From NORP23 sp050302475 (GTDB lineage Bacteria > Pseudomonadota > Alphaproteobacteria > Rhodobacterales > Rhodobacteraceae): a stretch of DNA of 64,000 bases. Position 1 is the stretch's first letter; every line of letters starts with the position of its first letter. A program made the translations under genes and the position numbers. The notes below the pieces were generated by a model. It did not search any database. It was not told where the DNA came from and saw nothing but the letters and a program-made list of their open reading frames with translations. Below are positions 9,158 through 17,978 of this stretch, in pieces. The stretch lies in the NCBI GenBank assembly GCA_050302475.1, contig JBNLBF010000003.1, forward strand, positions 62,001 through 126,000, read 5' to 3'.

Positions 9158-9994
9158 ATGGAATGGCTCACTGAACACAAGATTCCGGTCGGCAAATGGT
9201 TCGGCTGGATCTTTGACCAGCTTCAGATTTATGCGGCTGGATTCTTTGATGCGATGACAGACGCAACGGAGGCGATGATCGAAGGGATCGAGTGGTTGCT
9301 ACAATCGCCCCATCCCCTCATCATCATTGCCATCTTTGCCGCCGTCACATGGGCCATTCAGCGGACATGGCAGTCGGTCGCCATTGTGGTGGCTGGGCTG
9401 CTGTTCATTATCAACCAGGGCTATTGGGAAGAAACGACCGAGACCCTGTCGTTGGTTCTGTCAGCCTGTTTTGTCTGTATGGCGATTGGCGTGCCCATTG
9501 GCATCCTGATGGCGCATCGTCCGAAGCTTTACGCTTATGCGCGGCCGGTTCTTGATATGATGCAGACACTGCCGGTTTTTGTCTATCTGATCCCTGCGAT
9601 TGTTCTGTTTAGCATCGGCGATGTGCCGGGTCTGATGGCGACGCTGATCTTCGTCCTGCCTGCACCAATCCGTCTGACGGAGCTGGGCATATCCTCCACC
9701 CCCACCGCGCTGATGGAGGCGGCGGAGTCTTTTGGTGCGACCAACCGGCAAAAATTGTGGAAGGTGGAACTGCCCTACGCAATGCCGCAAATCATGGCCG
9801 GACTAAATCAAACGATCATGTTGTCCCTGTCCATGGTGGTGATTGCGACGCTAGTCGGCGCTTCGGGGCTGGGAAAACCTGTTTTGATTGCCCTGAACCG
9901 CGTCAATGCGGAGCTTGGCTTTGAAAGCGGCTTTGTCATCGTTGTAGTGGCAATCGTCCTTGACCGGATGCTGCGGATCGGGGCGCGGAAATGA
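9158..9994 (+). CDS. choW: choline ABC transporter, permease
   Basis: A 278-residue inner-membrane protein of the ProW/OpuAB family with about six to seven hydrophobic segments. The binding-protein-dependent permease loop (EAAESFGATNRQKLWKVELP) is in the second half and docks to the ATPase. The ATG at 9158 is preferred over a TTG one codon earlier; neither has a strong ribosome site, so translation may be coupled to choX, whose stop is nine bases away. It overlaps choV by four bases (ATGA). Confidence 0.87.
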   Translation: MEWLTEHKIPVGKWFGWIFDQLQIYAAGFFDAMTDATEAMIEGIEWLLQSPHPLIIIAIFAAVTWAIQRTWQSVAIVVAGLLFIINQGYWEETTETLSLVLSACFVCMAIGVPIGILMAHRPKLYAYARPVLDMMQTLPVFVYLIPAIVLFSIGDVPGLMATLIFVLPAPIRLTELGISSTPTALMEAAESFGATNRQKLWKVELPYAMPQIMAGLNQTIMLSLSMVVIATLVGASGLGKPVLIALNRVNAELGFESGFVIVVVAIVLDRMLRIGARK

Positions 9995-11037
9995 CCCTGC
10001 CTGATCCTGAACTGGCCGTCGAATTCGACAAAGTGTCGATTGTGTTCGGTGACAACCCGAACGCCGCTCTGCCACTGATGGACAAAGGTGCCAGCCGCGC
10101 GGAAATTCAAAAAGCCACCGGGCAGGTTCTTGGTGTCCATGATTGTTCCCTGAAAATCAAAGAGGGCGAGATTCTCGTCCTGATGGGCCTGTCCGGGTCC
10201 GGCAAATCCACGCTGCTGCGCGCGGTCAACGGGCTGAACCCGGTGGTGCGCGGGGCGGCGAAGGTTTGTGATGGCAACGTGATGGTGGACGTGACCAATG
10301 CCTCGGCGGAATCGTTGCGGCGTATCCGGCTGCATCGTGTCGCCATGGTGTTCCAGCAGTTTGGCCTGTTGCCCTGGCGGAGCGTGCGCGAAAATGTCGG
10401 GCTGGGGCTGGAACTGGGCGGGATGTCAAAGGCCGAACGCGCCGAACGTGTTGATGCCCAGCTGGCCTTGGTAGGCCTGACCGACTGGGCTGATCGCAAA
10501 GTGGGCGAGTTGTCAGGCGGCATGCAACAGCGCGTTGGCCTTGCCCGGGCCTTTGCGACCGAAGCGCCGACCCTATTGATGGATGAACCGTTCTCGGCCC
10601 TCGACCCGCTGATCCGGACGCGGCTTCAGGATGAGCTGATCGAGCTGCAGAAATCCCTGAAACGTACGATCATCTTCGTCAGCCATGACTTGGACGAGGC
10701 GTTCAAACTCGGTGACCGCATCGCCATCATGGAGGGCGGACGGATTGTCCAATGTGGCACGCCGCGTGATATCATCGCCAATCCGGCCAACGCCTATGTT
10801 GCCGATTTTGTTGCCCATATGAACCCGATGGGCGTGCTAAGGGCTGGGGACGTGATGACCAAAACAATCACCGATGCGGATCGCAGCGTGGATGTGAACA
10901 CGCCTGTCAAGGATGTGATGGGACTGGTCGCGGATGGGGTCCGGACAGTAACAGTGACCGAGGATGGCCGACCCATTGGATCATTGGATGCGGCCGATTT
11001 GATGGGCTCTCTGCTGAACCCGGGTGGAAAGGTTTAA
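9991..11037 (+). CDS. choV: choline ABC transporter, ATP-binding protein with C-terminal CBS region
   Basis: A 348-residue ATPase of the ProV/OpuAA family. Walker A GLSGSGKST is at 66-74, the signature LSGGMQQR lies near 173-180 and Walker B LLMDEPFSALDP near 195-206. About 65 residues beyond the nucleotide-binding domain form a CBS-type regulatory region (GVLRAGDVMTK onwards), which in relatives senses ionic strength or nucleotides. It drives choline import with ChoX and ChoW. Its stop overlaps the end of the convergent DUF2585 gene. Confidence 0.9.
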   Translation: MTLPDPELAVEFDKVSIVFGDNPNAALPLMDKGASRAEIQKATGQVLGVHDCSLKIKEGEILVLMGLSGSGKSTLLRAVNGLNPVVRGAAKVCDGNVMVDVTNASAESLRRIRLHRVAMVFQQFGLLPWRSVRENVGLGLELGGMSKAERAERVDAQLALVGLTDWADRKVGELSGGMQQRVGLARAFATEAPTLLMDEPFSALDPLIRTRLQDELIELQKSLKRTIIFVSHDLDEAFKLGDRIAIMEGGRIVQCGTPRDIIANPANAYVADFVAHMNPMGVLRAGDVMTKTITDADRSVDVNTPVKDVMGLVADGVRTVTVTEDGRPIGSLDAADLMGSLLNPGGKV

Positions 11038-11600
11038 CGCCCCGCCTGCCATTCAGCAATCGACGCCAGCGGGTAGAGCAGCATGAGTATATTCAGCGCC
11101 AGCCCGTCGCGGATGAAATAGGTTGTGATCCCCTCAAACAGGATCGCTAGGGCGATAACCAACCAGACGGGTAATCGCATCGCCATCCAGAACCCCAGCA
11201 ACATAGCTGCCACATCTGCTGTCGAATTGATGATGGAATCGCCGTAATAATCGTAGGAAATCGTCACTTCGCGATAACGGTCGATGATGGTGTTGGTATT
11301 CTCGGTAATCTCCCACGCACATTCGACCAGCGTGGCGATCAACAGCCGCCAACCGACCCCCAGCCGTCGCGCAAACAGCCAAAGCAGCCCGTAAAAGATG
11401 AACCCGTGAATGATGTGCGATGGTGTGTACCAGTCACTCAGATGTTGCGAATTTTCTGAACTCAGCACCACGCCATGCCACAGTTTCACATAACCACAGG
11501 TGCAAATCAGTTCGCGTCCCATGATCCATAAGATTACCATCATGCCAAGGATGGTCAGGCCGGTCAGCCAATATGCGGGGGCAATGCGGGGGAATTTCAC
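11034..11600 (-). CDS. DUF2585 (UPF0314) family membrane protein
   Basis: A 188-residue protein with about five hydrophobic segments. The family pattern ICTCGYVKLWHG, the SQHLSDWYTPSHIIHGF segment and the polar stretch ECAWEITENTNTIIDRYRE identify UPF0314/DUF2585, a family common in alphaproteobacteria with no known function. The conserved His, Glu and Asp residues in or near membrane segments would suit a membrane enzyme or metal site, but that is inference. It follows cobD by nine bases and is probably co-transcribed with it. Confidence 0.8.
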   Translation of the reverse strand: MKFPRIAPAYWLTGLTILGMMVILWIMGRELICTCGYVKLWHGVVLSSENSQHLSDWYTPSHIIHGFIFYGLLWLFARRLGVGWRLLIATLVECAWEITENTNTIIDRYREVTISYDYYGDSIINSTADVAAMLLGFWMAMRLPVWLVIALAILFEGITTYFIRDGLALNILMLLYPLASIAEWQAGR

Positions 11601-11609
11601 TGTAGGTCC

Positions 11610-12530
11610 TTACAGGGTTACAAAGGCGATGGCGCCGACGATCACCGTAACCATGATCCATGTCCGCCACAATGCGCTGACCGCCGTTTCAATTTCCAGT
11701 GGGCCGAGTGCTTTTTCCCCGGCTTCGTTCAGCCAGGCGATATCCTCGCTTTTGCCGTAGTAGCTGCGCGGACCGGATAGGGCAAAGTTCAACACCCCGG
11801 CCAGTGCCGCTTCGGGCCAGCCGGCGTTGGGGGAACGTTGGGTCGGCGCATCGCGGAGCATGATCCGCCAGGCATCGCGGGAGGCAAAGGCCAAACAAAT
11901 CAACCCGCCGGTAATTCGTGCCGGAATCCAGTTCAGAACGTCATCCAGCTTGGCTGCCGCCCAGCCGAACTCGCCATAGCGTTCATTCTGATGACCGATC
12001 ATATTGTCGGCGGTATTGACGATTTTATAGACCAGAATCCCCGGCAGCCCGAATAACAGGAACCAGAAGGCGGGTGCGACGACCCCGTCGGAAAAATTCT
12101 CTGCCCCGCTTTCAATCGCGGCGCGGGCCACGTCAGGTTCCTGCATGTGTTCGGGATCCCGGCCAACGATCATGGACACCTGTATCCGGCCATGCTTCAG
12201 CCCACTGCGCAGGGCAGCGGCAACTTCTCGGACATGTTCCATCAGGGACTTTTGGGCAATTAACACGGCGGCCCCAAGTGCCTCCAACAAGCCGAGGTCC
12301 GGTAATAACGCGATCAGCCAACCCGTCAACCATCCGAGCGCGACCAAAGCAACAACCGCCTGAATGCCTTTCGTCCGCCGATTCTCACCATGATTCCAGC
12401 GTTCATCGAACCATTCGATTGCCCGCCCCATCAAGGCAACCGGATGTTGTCGTCCAGCCCATAACCACCGGGGCTCCCCAAATATTGCATCGAGGATCAG
12501 AGCGACTGTCAGGAGGAAGAAATGATTCAC
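11610..12530 (-). CDS. cobD: adenosylcobinamide-phosphate synthase (CobD/CbiB)
   Basis: A 306-residue integral membrane enzyme that attaches the aminopropanol arm to adenosylcobyric acid in cobalamin synthesis. Family features: LILDAIFGEP at the start, HPVALMGRAIEW, MIVGRDPEHM, the acidic ARAAIESGAENFSDG segment and NTADNMIGHQNERYGEFGWAAA. No other cobalamin genes are in the window, so the rest of the pathway must be elsewhere. Likely the first gene of a two-gene unit with the DUF2585 protein. Confidence 0.92.
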   Translation of the reverse strand: MNHFFLLTVALILDAIFGEPRWLWAGRQHPVALMGRAIEWFDERWNHGENRRTKGIQAVVALVALGWLTGWLIALLPDLGLLEALGAAVLIAQKSLMEHVREVAAALRSGLKHGRIQVSMIVGRDPEHMQEPDVARAAIESGAENFSDGVVAPAFWFLLFGLPGILVYKIVNTADNMIGHQNERYGEFGWAAAKLDDVLNWIPARITGGLICLAFASRDAWRIMLRDAPTQRSPNAGWPEAALAGVLNFALSGPRSYYGKSEDIAWLNEAGEKALGPLEIETAVSALWRTWIMVTVIVGAIAFVTL

Positions 12531-12746
12531 AAAGATGGTCCGATTCAGGAGGGTTTGGCATCCAATCCCTCAATTAAAGCGCTTTAAACAACCAAAAGTA
12601 GATTCGCTGTGCACAGAACACAATCTAGCATTGCCGTCAAGTTGGGCCACAATATCTTGAGAATTAATGAAATGTTAACACATTTCATAAAGATTTACGA
12701 AATTCTTAGCTTTAAGGATGCCTGCACACACTCAGGCTTGGGACAA
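12531..12746. promoter_or_regulatory. AT-rich divergent intergenic region with a 14-bp perfect palindrome
   Basis: Between cobD (minus) and the receiver gene (plus). A perfect palindrome TTAAAGCGCTTTAA lies at 12574-12587, 44 bases before cobD. The central GCGC with flanking A/T tracts resembles operators of LacI-family regulators, but no such regulator is encoded in the window. The remainder is AT-rich with no further convincing element. Confidence 0.4.
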
Positions 12747-13130
12747 ATGAAAATACTACTCGTTCAGCACAACGAAGGTCTATCGGACCTTTGGACGGCC
12801 TTTTTGCGCAGAGAAGGCATAGACGTGACACAAGCGTTCACGCAATCCGAAGCGATCGATATCCTTCGATTTAGCGATTTTGATGCGTTGGTTTTGGACG
12901 TGGTGTTATCAGACGGCGGAGCCATCGCCATTTCTGATTACGCCACATATAGAAATCCGGAGATACCGATTATTGCCGTGACAAGCGGGAGCTTCTTTAG
13001 TGACGGATCGATATTTGAACTGATTCCGAATGCACGTAGCCTGATGAGAACGCCCATTCGGCCATTCGATCTGGCGGTGATCCTCGACCATTATACGGCA
13101 CATGAAGTACCCAATCTTAAGCAGGCGTAA
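12747..13130 (+). CDS. degenerate single-domain response-regulator-like protein
   Basis: A 127-residue CheY-like receiver with no output domain. The phospho-acceptor aspartate is kept (D51, LVLDVVLSD) and so is T79 (IAVTSGS). The acidic metal pair after the first strand is replaced by Q7-H8 (LLVQHNE) and the conserved lysine by R105 (PIRPFDL). Metal-dependent phosphorylation is therefore doubtful and the protein may act as a constitutive partner. The ATG at 12747 begins the canonical first strand MKILLV; the longer upstream frame has no similarity. Its partner kinase is not identifiable. Confidence 0.7.
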   Translation: MKILLVQHNEGLSDLWTAFLRREGIDVTQAFTQSEAIDILRFSDFDALVLDVVLSDGGAIAISDYATYRNPEIPIIAVTSGSFFSDGSIFELIPNARSLMRTPIRPFDLAVILDHYTAHEVPNLKQA

Positions 13131-13208
13131 TCAAACTGTTTCATATTGAAACTTGACGTGAGTCCCTGACATGAAATGATGGGGGCAATTGAGTCGGGGG
13201 TTTCAGAT

Positions 13209-13556
13209 ATGGAAGCTGTCTTTTCGCCAGAGGTCATGGCCGGTCTGCAGAAGGCCAGAATGCAGGACGCCATCAAGAAAAACCGCCTGCGCGTGCAGGT
13301 TGGTGAGGATACCTATCCGGTCATCGAATTATGGGAGACAGGGTTCTCCGTCCTTGCGGAAAGTACGCCCAATTTGCGCGGGCTGGTTGATTTGTTCGAC
13401 AGTGCCCGCCACCTGCTTCAATGCCTGATTATCCGATCCGAGGAAGAGGCTGGCGTAGTGGTCTACGAATTCAAACGCTCGACCACTGTGGTGGAAACGC
13501 CACCCAAAGATTTCGCCGAAGATGAAAACGCCCCCGTTGCCCTGATCGGTCGATGA
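13209..13556 (+). CDS. small conserved protein, possibly PilZ-like fold
   Basis: A 115-residue soluble protein that I do not firmly recognise. The alternation of short strands (RLRVQVGEDTYPVIEL, ETGFSVL, LRGLVDLFD, GVVVYEFKR) resembles a PilZ barrel, but the c-di-GMP motif RxxxR and D/NxSxxG is not intact. The ATG at 13209 has a GGGGG stretch eight bases upstream; two earlier in-frame ATGs do not. It overlaps the aminotransferase gene by four bases (ATGA) and lies 78 bases after the receiver gene. Confidence 0.6.
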   Translation: MEAVFSPEVMAGLQKARMQDAIKKNRLRVQVGEDTYPVIELWETGFSVLAESTPNLRGLVDLFDSARHLLQCLIIRSEEEAGVVVYEFKRSTTVVETPPKDFAEDENAPVALIGR

Positions 13557-14404
13557 GCCGAACGGTCTATGTCAACGGGGAATATCTGCCCGAAGCAGAC
13601 GCAAAGATCAGTGTTTTTGATCGGGGCTTCCTGTTTGCTGATGGCGTTTACGAAGTAACTTCGGTTCTTGACGGCAAACTGATCGACTTCCCCGCGCATA
13701 TCGAACGGCTGAACCGGTCGCTGGGTGCGTTGGGGATTGCTCATCCGACGACTGACGAGGAGTTGCTGGCGATCCATCGACAAATGGTGGCGCGGAACGA
13801 TCTGACTAACGGGTTGATCTATTTGCAAATCACACGCGGGGTGGCGGATCGGGATTTTCTTTTTCCCGACGACCTGACCCCCTCCTTGGTTTTGTTTACG
13901 CAAGTAAAGGACCTGATCAATAATCCCATGGCCGAAACCGGTCTGCGGATTGTTTCCACGCCGGACATTCGTTGGGGGCGGCGGGACATCAAAACCGTGC
14001 AGCTTTTGTCTGCCTCGCTGGCCAAAATGACAGCGAAACAGGCGGGCGCCGACGATGCCTGGATGGTCGAAGACGGGTTCGTGACCGAGGGAACGTCGAA
14101 CAACACTTACATCGTCAAAGATGGCAAAATTATCACGCGTGACCTGTCGCATTCGATCCTGCACGGGATCACACGCGCCGCCGTCCTGAAATTCGCCCGA
14201 GAAGCCCAGATGGATGTGGTGGAGCGCCCATTTACCGTCGAGGAAGCCCAGGCCGCTGACGAGGCGTTTATCACCTCCGCCGGGACCTACGTCCTGCCGG
14301 TGGTGGCAGTTGACGGACAGCCGGTGGGCACCGGTCAACCCGGTCCGATAGCGGCACGCCTACGCGAGATTTACATAGACGAAAGTCGTAAATCGGCTAT
14401 TTAG
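13553..14404 (+). CDS. dat: D-amino acid aminotransferase (PLP class IV)
   Basis: A 283-residue fold-type IV PLP enzyme that moves the amino group between D-amino acids and 2-oxo acids, giving D-Glu or D-Ala for peptidoglycan or degrading D-amino acids. Catalytic K147 (RDIKT) and E179 (VTEGTSNN) match the positions known from the Bacillus enzyme (K145, E177). Start VYVNGEYLPEADAKISVFDRG is typical. The first bases overlap the upstream small gene. The 3' end overlaps the convergent plsC by eight bases. Branched-chain specificity cannot be fully excluded but the motifs favour D-amino acids. Confidence 0.85.
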   Translation: MSRTVYVNGEYLPEADAKISVFDRGFLFADGVYEVTSVLDGKLIDFPAHIERLNRSLGALGIAHPTTDEELLAIHRQMVARNDLTNGLIYLQITRGVADRDFLFPDDLTPSLVLFTQVKDLINNPMAETGLRIVSTPDIRWGRRDIKTVQLLSASLAKMTAKQAGADDAWMVEDGFVTEGTSNNTYIVKDGKIITRDLSHSILHGITRAAVLKFAREAQMDVVERPFTVEEAQAADEAFITSAGTYVLPVVAVDGQPVGTGQPGPIAARLREIYIDESRKSAI

Positions 14405-15224
14405 GCTGCGTTGCCCGCCGCCGCTGCGCGTCCTCTTTTGCCTGCCAGGGCAGATCCTCGTTCCCGACACCACGGGCATACCGATCGCGTGCTGCGTCCA
14501 GCACGTCGCCTGAGGCATGTTCTTCGATCAGGCGCATGGTGTTGGTTTCGATAACCTCCTCTAGCTTGGCCATGAACTCGTCTTTACCAAGGCCCGGCGG
14601 AATCGGCGGCAGGAACTCATATGCTCCGGTCTGACCGACATATTTGCGCTTCTCGCGCCGTGGCCAGATGGTGCCGACGGACATGGCAACCGGTGTGACA
14701 GCGATGCCGAGGTCGTTGTAGATATGCCAGATGCCGCCGCGATAGCGTTCTTTCGCGCCAAGCGCCATCAGAGTCCCCTCCGGATAGATCACGATGGGGC
14801 GTCCCTCGGCATGTGCAGCACGCGCGCCTTCGATCACCTGTTCCGTGCGGTCCTGCGGGATGGCCAAATCGACGATGATGTACCCCAGTTTACGAATAAC
14901 ACGTCCGAAAAATGGGATTTTTTCCAAGCCTTTCATAGCTACTGTCGTCATATCAGGGAATTCTGAAACCGTAACGAGGATATCTAATTCGGACTGGTGT
15001 TTAGCGGCGATCAGGGGCGGATGTTCGGTTGGCAGATTCTCTCGCCCGCGGATTTCGACGGTGCCCTTCAAGATATGTCGTACGCCCCAGCGGCCACTTC
15101 TGCCAAAAGCATTAACCCAATTGCGGAGGGTTTTCTGGCTGACGATGAAACTGGCGATCCAGGCGGTGGAGGCAACAAGTGCGGTTGAAACAACGAAATA
15201 GATATTAAACAGGGTGGATCGCAT
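14397..15224 (-). CDS. plsC: 1-acyl-sn-glycerol-3-phosphate acyltransferase
   Basis: A 275-residue membrane-bound acyltransferase that makes phosphatidic acid from lysophosphatidic acid. An N-terminal hydrophobic segment spans about residues 8-30. Block I is KHQSELD (H76, D81), block III YPEGT lies at 147-151 and block IV IVPVAM-like (AVTPVAMS) follows. The C-terminal 80 residues are polar. It starts two bases before the ribF stop, so both may be one minus-strand unit with ribF upstream. Confidence 0.88.
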   Translation of the reverse strand: MRSTLFNIYFVVSTALVASTAWIASFIVSQKTLRNWVNAFGRSGRWGVRHILKGTVEIRGRENLPTEHPPLIAAKHQSELDILVTVSEFPDMTTVAMKGLEKIPFFGRVIRKLGYIIVDLAIPQDRTEQVIEGARAAHAEGRPIVIYPEGTLMALGAKERYRGGIWHIYNDLGIAVTPVAMSVGTIWPRREKRKYVGQTGAYEFLPPIPPGLGKDEFMAKLEEVIETNTMRLIEEHASGDVLDAARDRYARGVGNEDLPWQAKEDAQRRRATQPK

Positions 15225-15226
15225 GA

Positions 15227-16165
15227 CTAGCTCACTTTGGACAGGATTTCCCGCGCTTCGAAACAGTCGGCTTTCATCTGGCGGACCAGTGCGTCGATAT
15301 CGTCGTATTTTTCTTCGGGGCGCTGATAGGCAACCAGCGCGACGGACACGTGGGCTCCGTACAAATCGCCGGAAAAATCGAACAGATAGGTTTCAAGATT
15401 GGGATGATTAACGCCGAAAGTCGGCCGAATCCCCAGTGAAGCTGCCCCTTTATAGGTGCCCTTGTGCGAGCCGTTCAGCACATCAAACAGCACCGCATAT
15501 ATCCCGAATTTCGGCAGATGCAGCCCGTCCAGATATATGTTCGCAGTTGGGAAACCCAGATCGCGCCCACGCTGGTCGCCTTGCACGACAACCCCGTCAA
15601 CGCGGTGCCAGTGGCCAAGGATACGCGCAGCATCCTCGGGGCGACCATCGCTCAGTGCCTGGCGGATCGCGGTAGAGGAAAAATCCCCCTGCGCATCGGA
15701 TACGAGCGGCGCGATGGTGACACCGAAGCCGTATTTTTCACCAAGTGCGTGTAGCATCTCTGCCGTTCCCTCACGCCCTTTGCCGAAGCGAAAATCCGCG
15801 CCGATGACGACATGTTGTATTCCCAGACCTTCGGCCAGCACATCGCGGGCGAATTCCTCGGCGGTAAGGGAGGACAGGGCTTTATCAAAAGGCAGTTCAT
15901 AAAGTTGCTCCACCCCCAGTTTCGCCAATCGGTTCGCGCGGGTTTCCGCATTCATCAGGCGAAAATCAGCAGAGTCCGGGGCAAAGAATTCGCGCGGGTG
16001 GGGTTCGAAGGTAATCACACCCAGGGGCGCGTTAGCCGCTACAGCGGCAGCTTTCGCCAAGGCTATCACCGATTGATGTCCAAGGTGCACACCATCGAAA
16101 TTTCCCATGGCAACAGCGGCCCCTTTGGCGGTTTCGGGTGCGGGATATGTACGGGTGATATTCAC
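15227..16165 (-). CDS. ribF: bifunctional riboflavin kinase/FAD synthetase
   Basis: A 312-residue enzyme that phosphorylates riboflavin to FMN and adenylates FMN to FAD. The N-terminal nucleotidyltransferase domain has GNFDGVHLGH at 21-30; the C-terminal kinase domain has GDQRGRDLGFPTANI and ends with the usual acidic helix. The GTG at 16165 is chosen because GGAGGT lies six bases upstream; the frame is open further upstream to 16264, but that would add an unrelated extension overlapping the HAD gene. Likely co-transcribed with the upstream HAD phosphatase and pyrophosphatase. Confidence 0.9.
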   Translation of the reverse strand: MNITRTYPAPETAKGAAVAMGNFDGVHLGHQSVIALAKAAAVAANAPLGVITFEPHPREFFAPDSADFRLMNAETRANRLAKLGVEQLYELPFDKALSSLTAEEFARDVLAEGLGIQHVVIGADFRFGKGREGTAEMLHALGEKYGFGVTIAPLVSDAQGDFSSTAIRQALSDGRPEDAARILGHWHRVDGVVVQGDQRGRDLGFPTANIYLDGLHLPKFGIYAVLFDVLNGSHKGTYKGAASLGIRPTFGVNHPNLETYLFDFSGDLYGAHVSVALVAYQRPEEKYDDIDALVRQMKADCFEAREILSKVS

Positions 16166-16212
16166 GAATGGACCTCCGGGGTCAGGATAGCAGGGTTTTC
16201 CGTGAGGTGTAG

Positions 16213-17061
16213 CTATTTCAGATGTGAAATAGCATAAGTCGGGGTCAATTGAGCTTCGACGCAATAGGCGGCCAATGCTGTGGCGTCGGGTTGACCTTGG
16301 GCAATCGGTATCTGGTCCGCGGCCAACCCTCCGGTAATGAACAGACTATCCAGCCCCTCGGCCACAGCGCCCTGAATGTCCGTGTGAATACCGTCGCCGA
16401 TACAAAGGATACGATCGGCGTCGACCCTGCCAGCCAGCACCGCCAGACGATCCTGCGCCAGAGTGTAAATCGGCACATGAGGTTTCCCGAAATAAAGGCT
16501 CTCGCCACCCGCCTCGGTATAGGCCGCCGCCAGTGCCCCGGCGCAATAGATGCGTGTCTCGCCAACATCGACGAAAATATCGGGGTTCGCGCAGAGCATC
16601 TTTAACCCCCTGTTCACACCAGTCCGGATCGTCAGGCGGTAGTCGTCAGGTGTTTCGGTCCGGTCGTCGAACAACCCGGTGCAGACGATGCCTTGGGCGT
16701 CTTCCAGCGGCACACGCTCCACGTCAGCGCCTTCGAAGAATCCCAGATCCCGCTCGGGTCCCAGATGGTAGACCTTTCGCCCGATAACACCCGCCTTCAG
16801 CGCCTCGCGCGCCGCATCGCCGGAGGATGCGATATCGTGGTAAATCTCTGCCGGAACTCCGAGTGCGTTTAGCTGTTCGCGAACCCCCTCGCGTGGCCGC
16901 GGCGAATTTGTCAGCAGTACGACGTACCCCTGAAAGTCGCGCAATGCCGCTATCGCTGCCGGAAACGGCGCGATACCGTTATGAAGGCAGCCCCACAGGT
17001 CGACAAAAAGCGCGTCGTAATTCACGCTGACCTCGGACAGGCTGCCGATGATGCGGGTCAT
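16213..17061 (-). CDS. HAD-superfamily class IIA hydrolase (TIGR01459-like)
   Basis: A 282-residue phosphatase of the NagD/p-nitrophenyl phosphatase class. The nucleophile is D21 in VDLWGCLHNG. The second catalytic aspartate of DxD is replaced by tryptophan, as is usual in this subfamily. Motif II is LLTNSPRP and motif IV GDGIHTDIQGA. The cap of class IIA lies between. Its ATG overlaps the pyrophosphatase stop (TAATG), suggesting coupled synthesis. The natural substrate is unknown; position beside ribF hints at a phosphorylated flavin or nucleotide but this is only inference. Confidence 0.8.
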   Translation of the reverse strand: MTRIIGSLSEVSVNYDALFVDLWGCLHNGIAPFPAAIAALRDFQGYVVLLTNSPRPREGVREQLNALGVPAEIYHDIASSGDAAREALKAGVIGRKVYHLGPERDLGFFEGADVERVPLEDAQGIVCTGLFDDRTETPDDYRLTIRTGVNRGLKMLCANPDIFVDVGETRIYCAGALAAAYTEAGGESLYFGKPHVPIYTLAQDRLAVLAGRVDADRILCIGDGIHTDIQGAVAEGLDSLFITGGLAADQIPIAQGQPDATALAAYCVEAQLTPTYAISHLK

Positions 17062-17978
17062 TAGAGTTTCAGGTTCGGGATGATCTGCTTTTTGCGCGAA
17101 ACAACACCTGGCAGCAGCACCGTGTCACCGGTAACGGTTGCCCCAAACGACTTCTCGGCCAGGGTTTTCACCAGATCGTTGGGCACGAACAGGGTGGACC
17201 CTTCGCTGAGGATGTCGACCACAAACAGCAGCACCTGATCGACGCCATCTTCGGCGGCAACGGTTTCCATTGTGGCCATCAGGCTGTCTTTGCGCGCCAT
17301 CACAGTGGCGGGGCTGGTGGTTTCCAGCACAGACACACGGAAGGATGTATCACCAATCTCGTATTTCTTCGAATCCATTCGGATCAGCTCTGCATCAGCG
17401 AAGGCGGAGATATCCGATTTCGCCTCGAACATCTCAGCCGCATAGGCTGACATGTCGATGCCCAGATCTTTGGCCAACAGATCAGCAACAAAACGGTCGC
17501 GTTCGGTCGTTGTCGGGCTGCGGAATTCCAGTGTGTCGGACAGGATACAGCTGAGCATCAGACCCTTGATCCTTTCTGGCATCTGATTGGTCTTTCCCTT
17601 CATCCGCCCGTACATAACCGTCGCGGTCGATGCAACAGGACGGATGGTGATCATGATCGGACCCGATGTTTTCAACCCGCCGGCAAGCATATGGTGGTCG
17701 ATGATTTCGACAATATTCGCGTCGTTAATGTTAGCGGGCAATTCGCCAGGATTGTTCGTATCTACAACGACGACATCGTCACCTGCAGCCAGATCAGTCA
17801 GGATCTCCGGCGTCTCAAATCCCCAGCGTTTCAGGACAAACGCGGCCTCGGTGTTGGGTTCGCCCAGCACATAGGCTTTGGCCGCTTTACCCTTTACCTC
17901 GTTCAAGAACCATTCCCAAATCAGGGCGGAACCGGTGGCATCTGTGTCGGGGGCGTAATGGCCGAAAATTTTGATCAT
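17061..17978 (-). CDS. ppaC: manganese-dependent inorganic pyrophosphatase (family II)
   Basis: A 305-residue cytoplasmic enzyme that hydrolyses pyrophosphate to drive biosynthesis. It has the two-domain DHH architecture: GHYAPDTDATGSA at the start, DTNNPGE, the DHH motif in IDHHMLAGG, and the DHHA2 domain ending with LPGVVSRKKQIIPNL. The ATG at 17978 gives the usual family length; the frame is open further upstream. First gene of the ppaC-HAD-ribF group. Family II enzymes need Mn or Co, in contrast to the common family I type. Confidence 0.9.
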   Translation of the reverse strand: MIKIFGHYAPDTDATGSALIWEWFLNEVKGKAAKAYVLGEPNTEAAFVLKRWGFETPEILTDLAAGDDVVVVDTNNPGELPANINDANIVEIIDHHMLAGGLKTSGPIMITIRPVASTATVMYGRMKGKTNQMPERIKGLMLSCILSDTLEFRSPTTTERDRFVADLLAKDLGIDMSAYAAEMFEAKSDISAFADAELIRMDSKKYEIGDTSFRVSVLETTSPATVMARKDSLMATMETVAAEDGVDQVLLFVVDILSEGSTLFVPNDLVKTLAEKSFGATVTGDTVLLPGVVSRKKQIIPNLKL

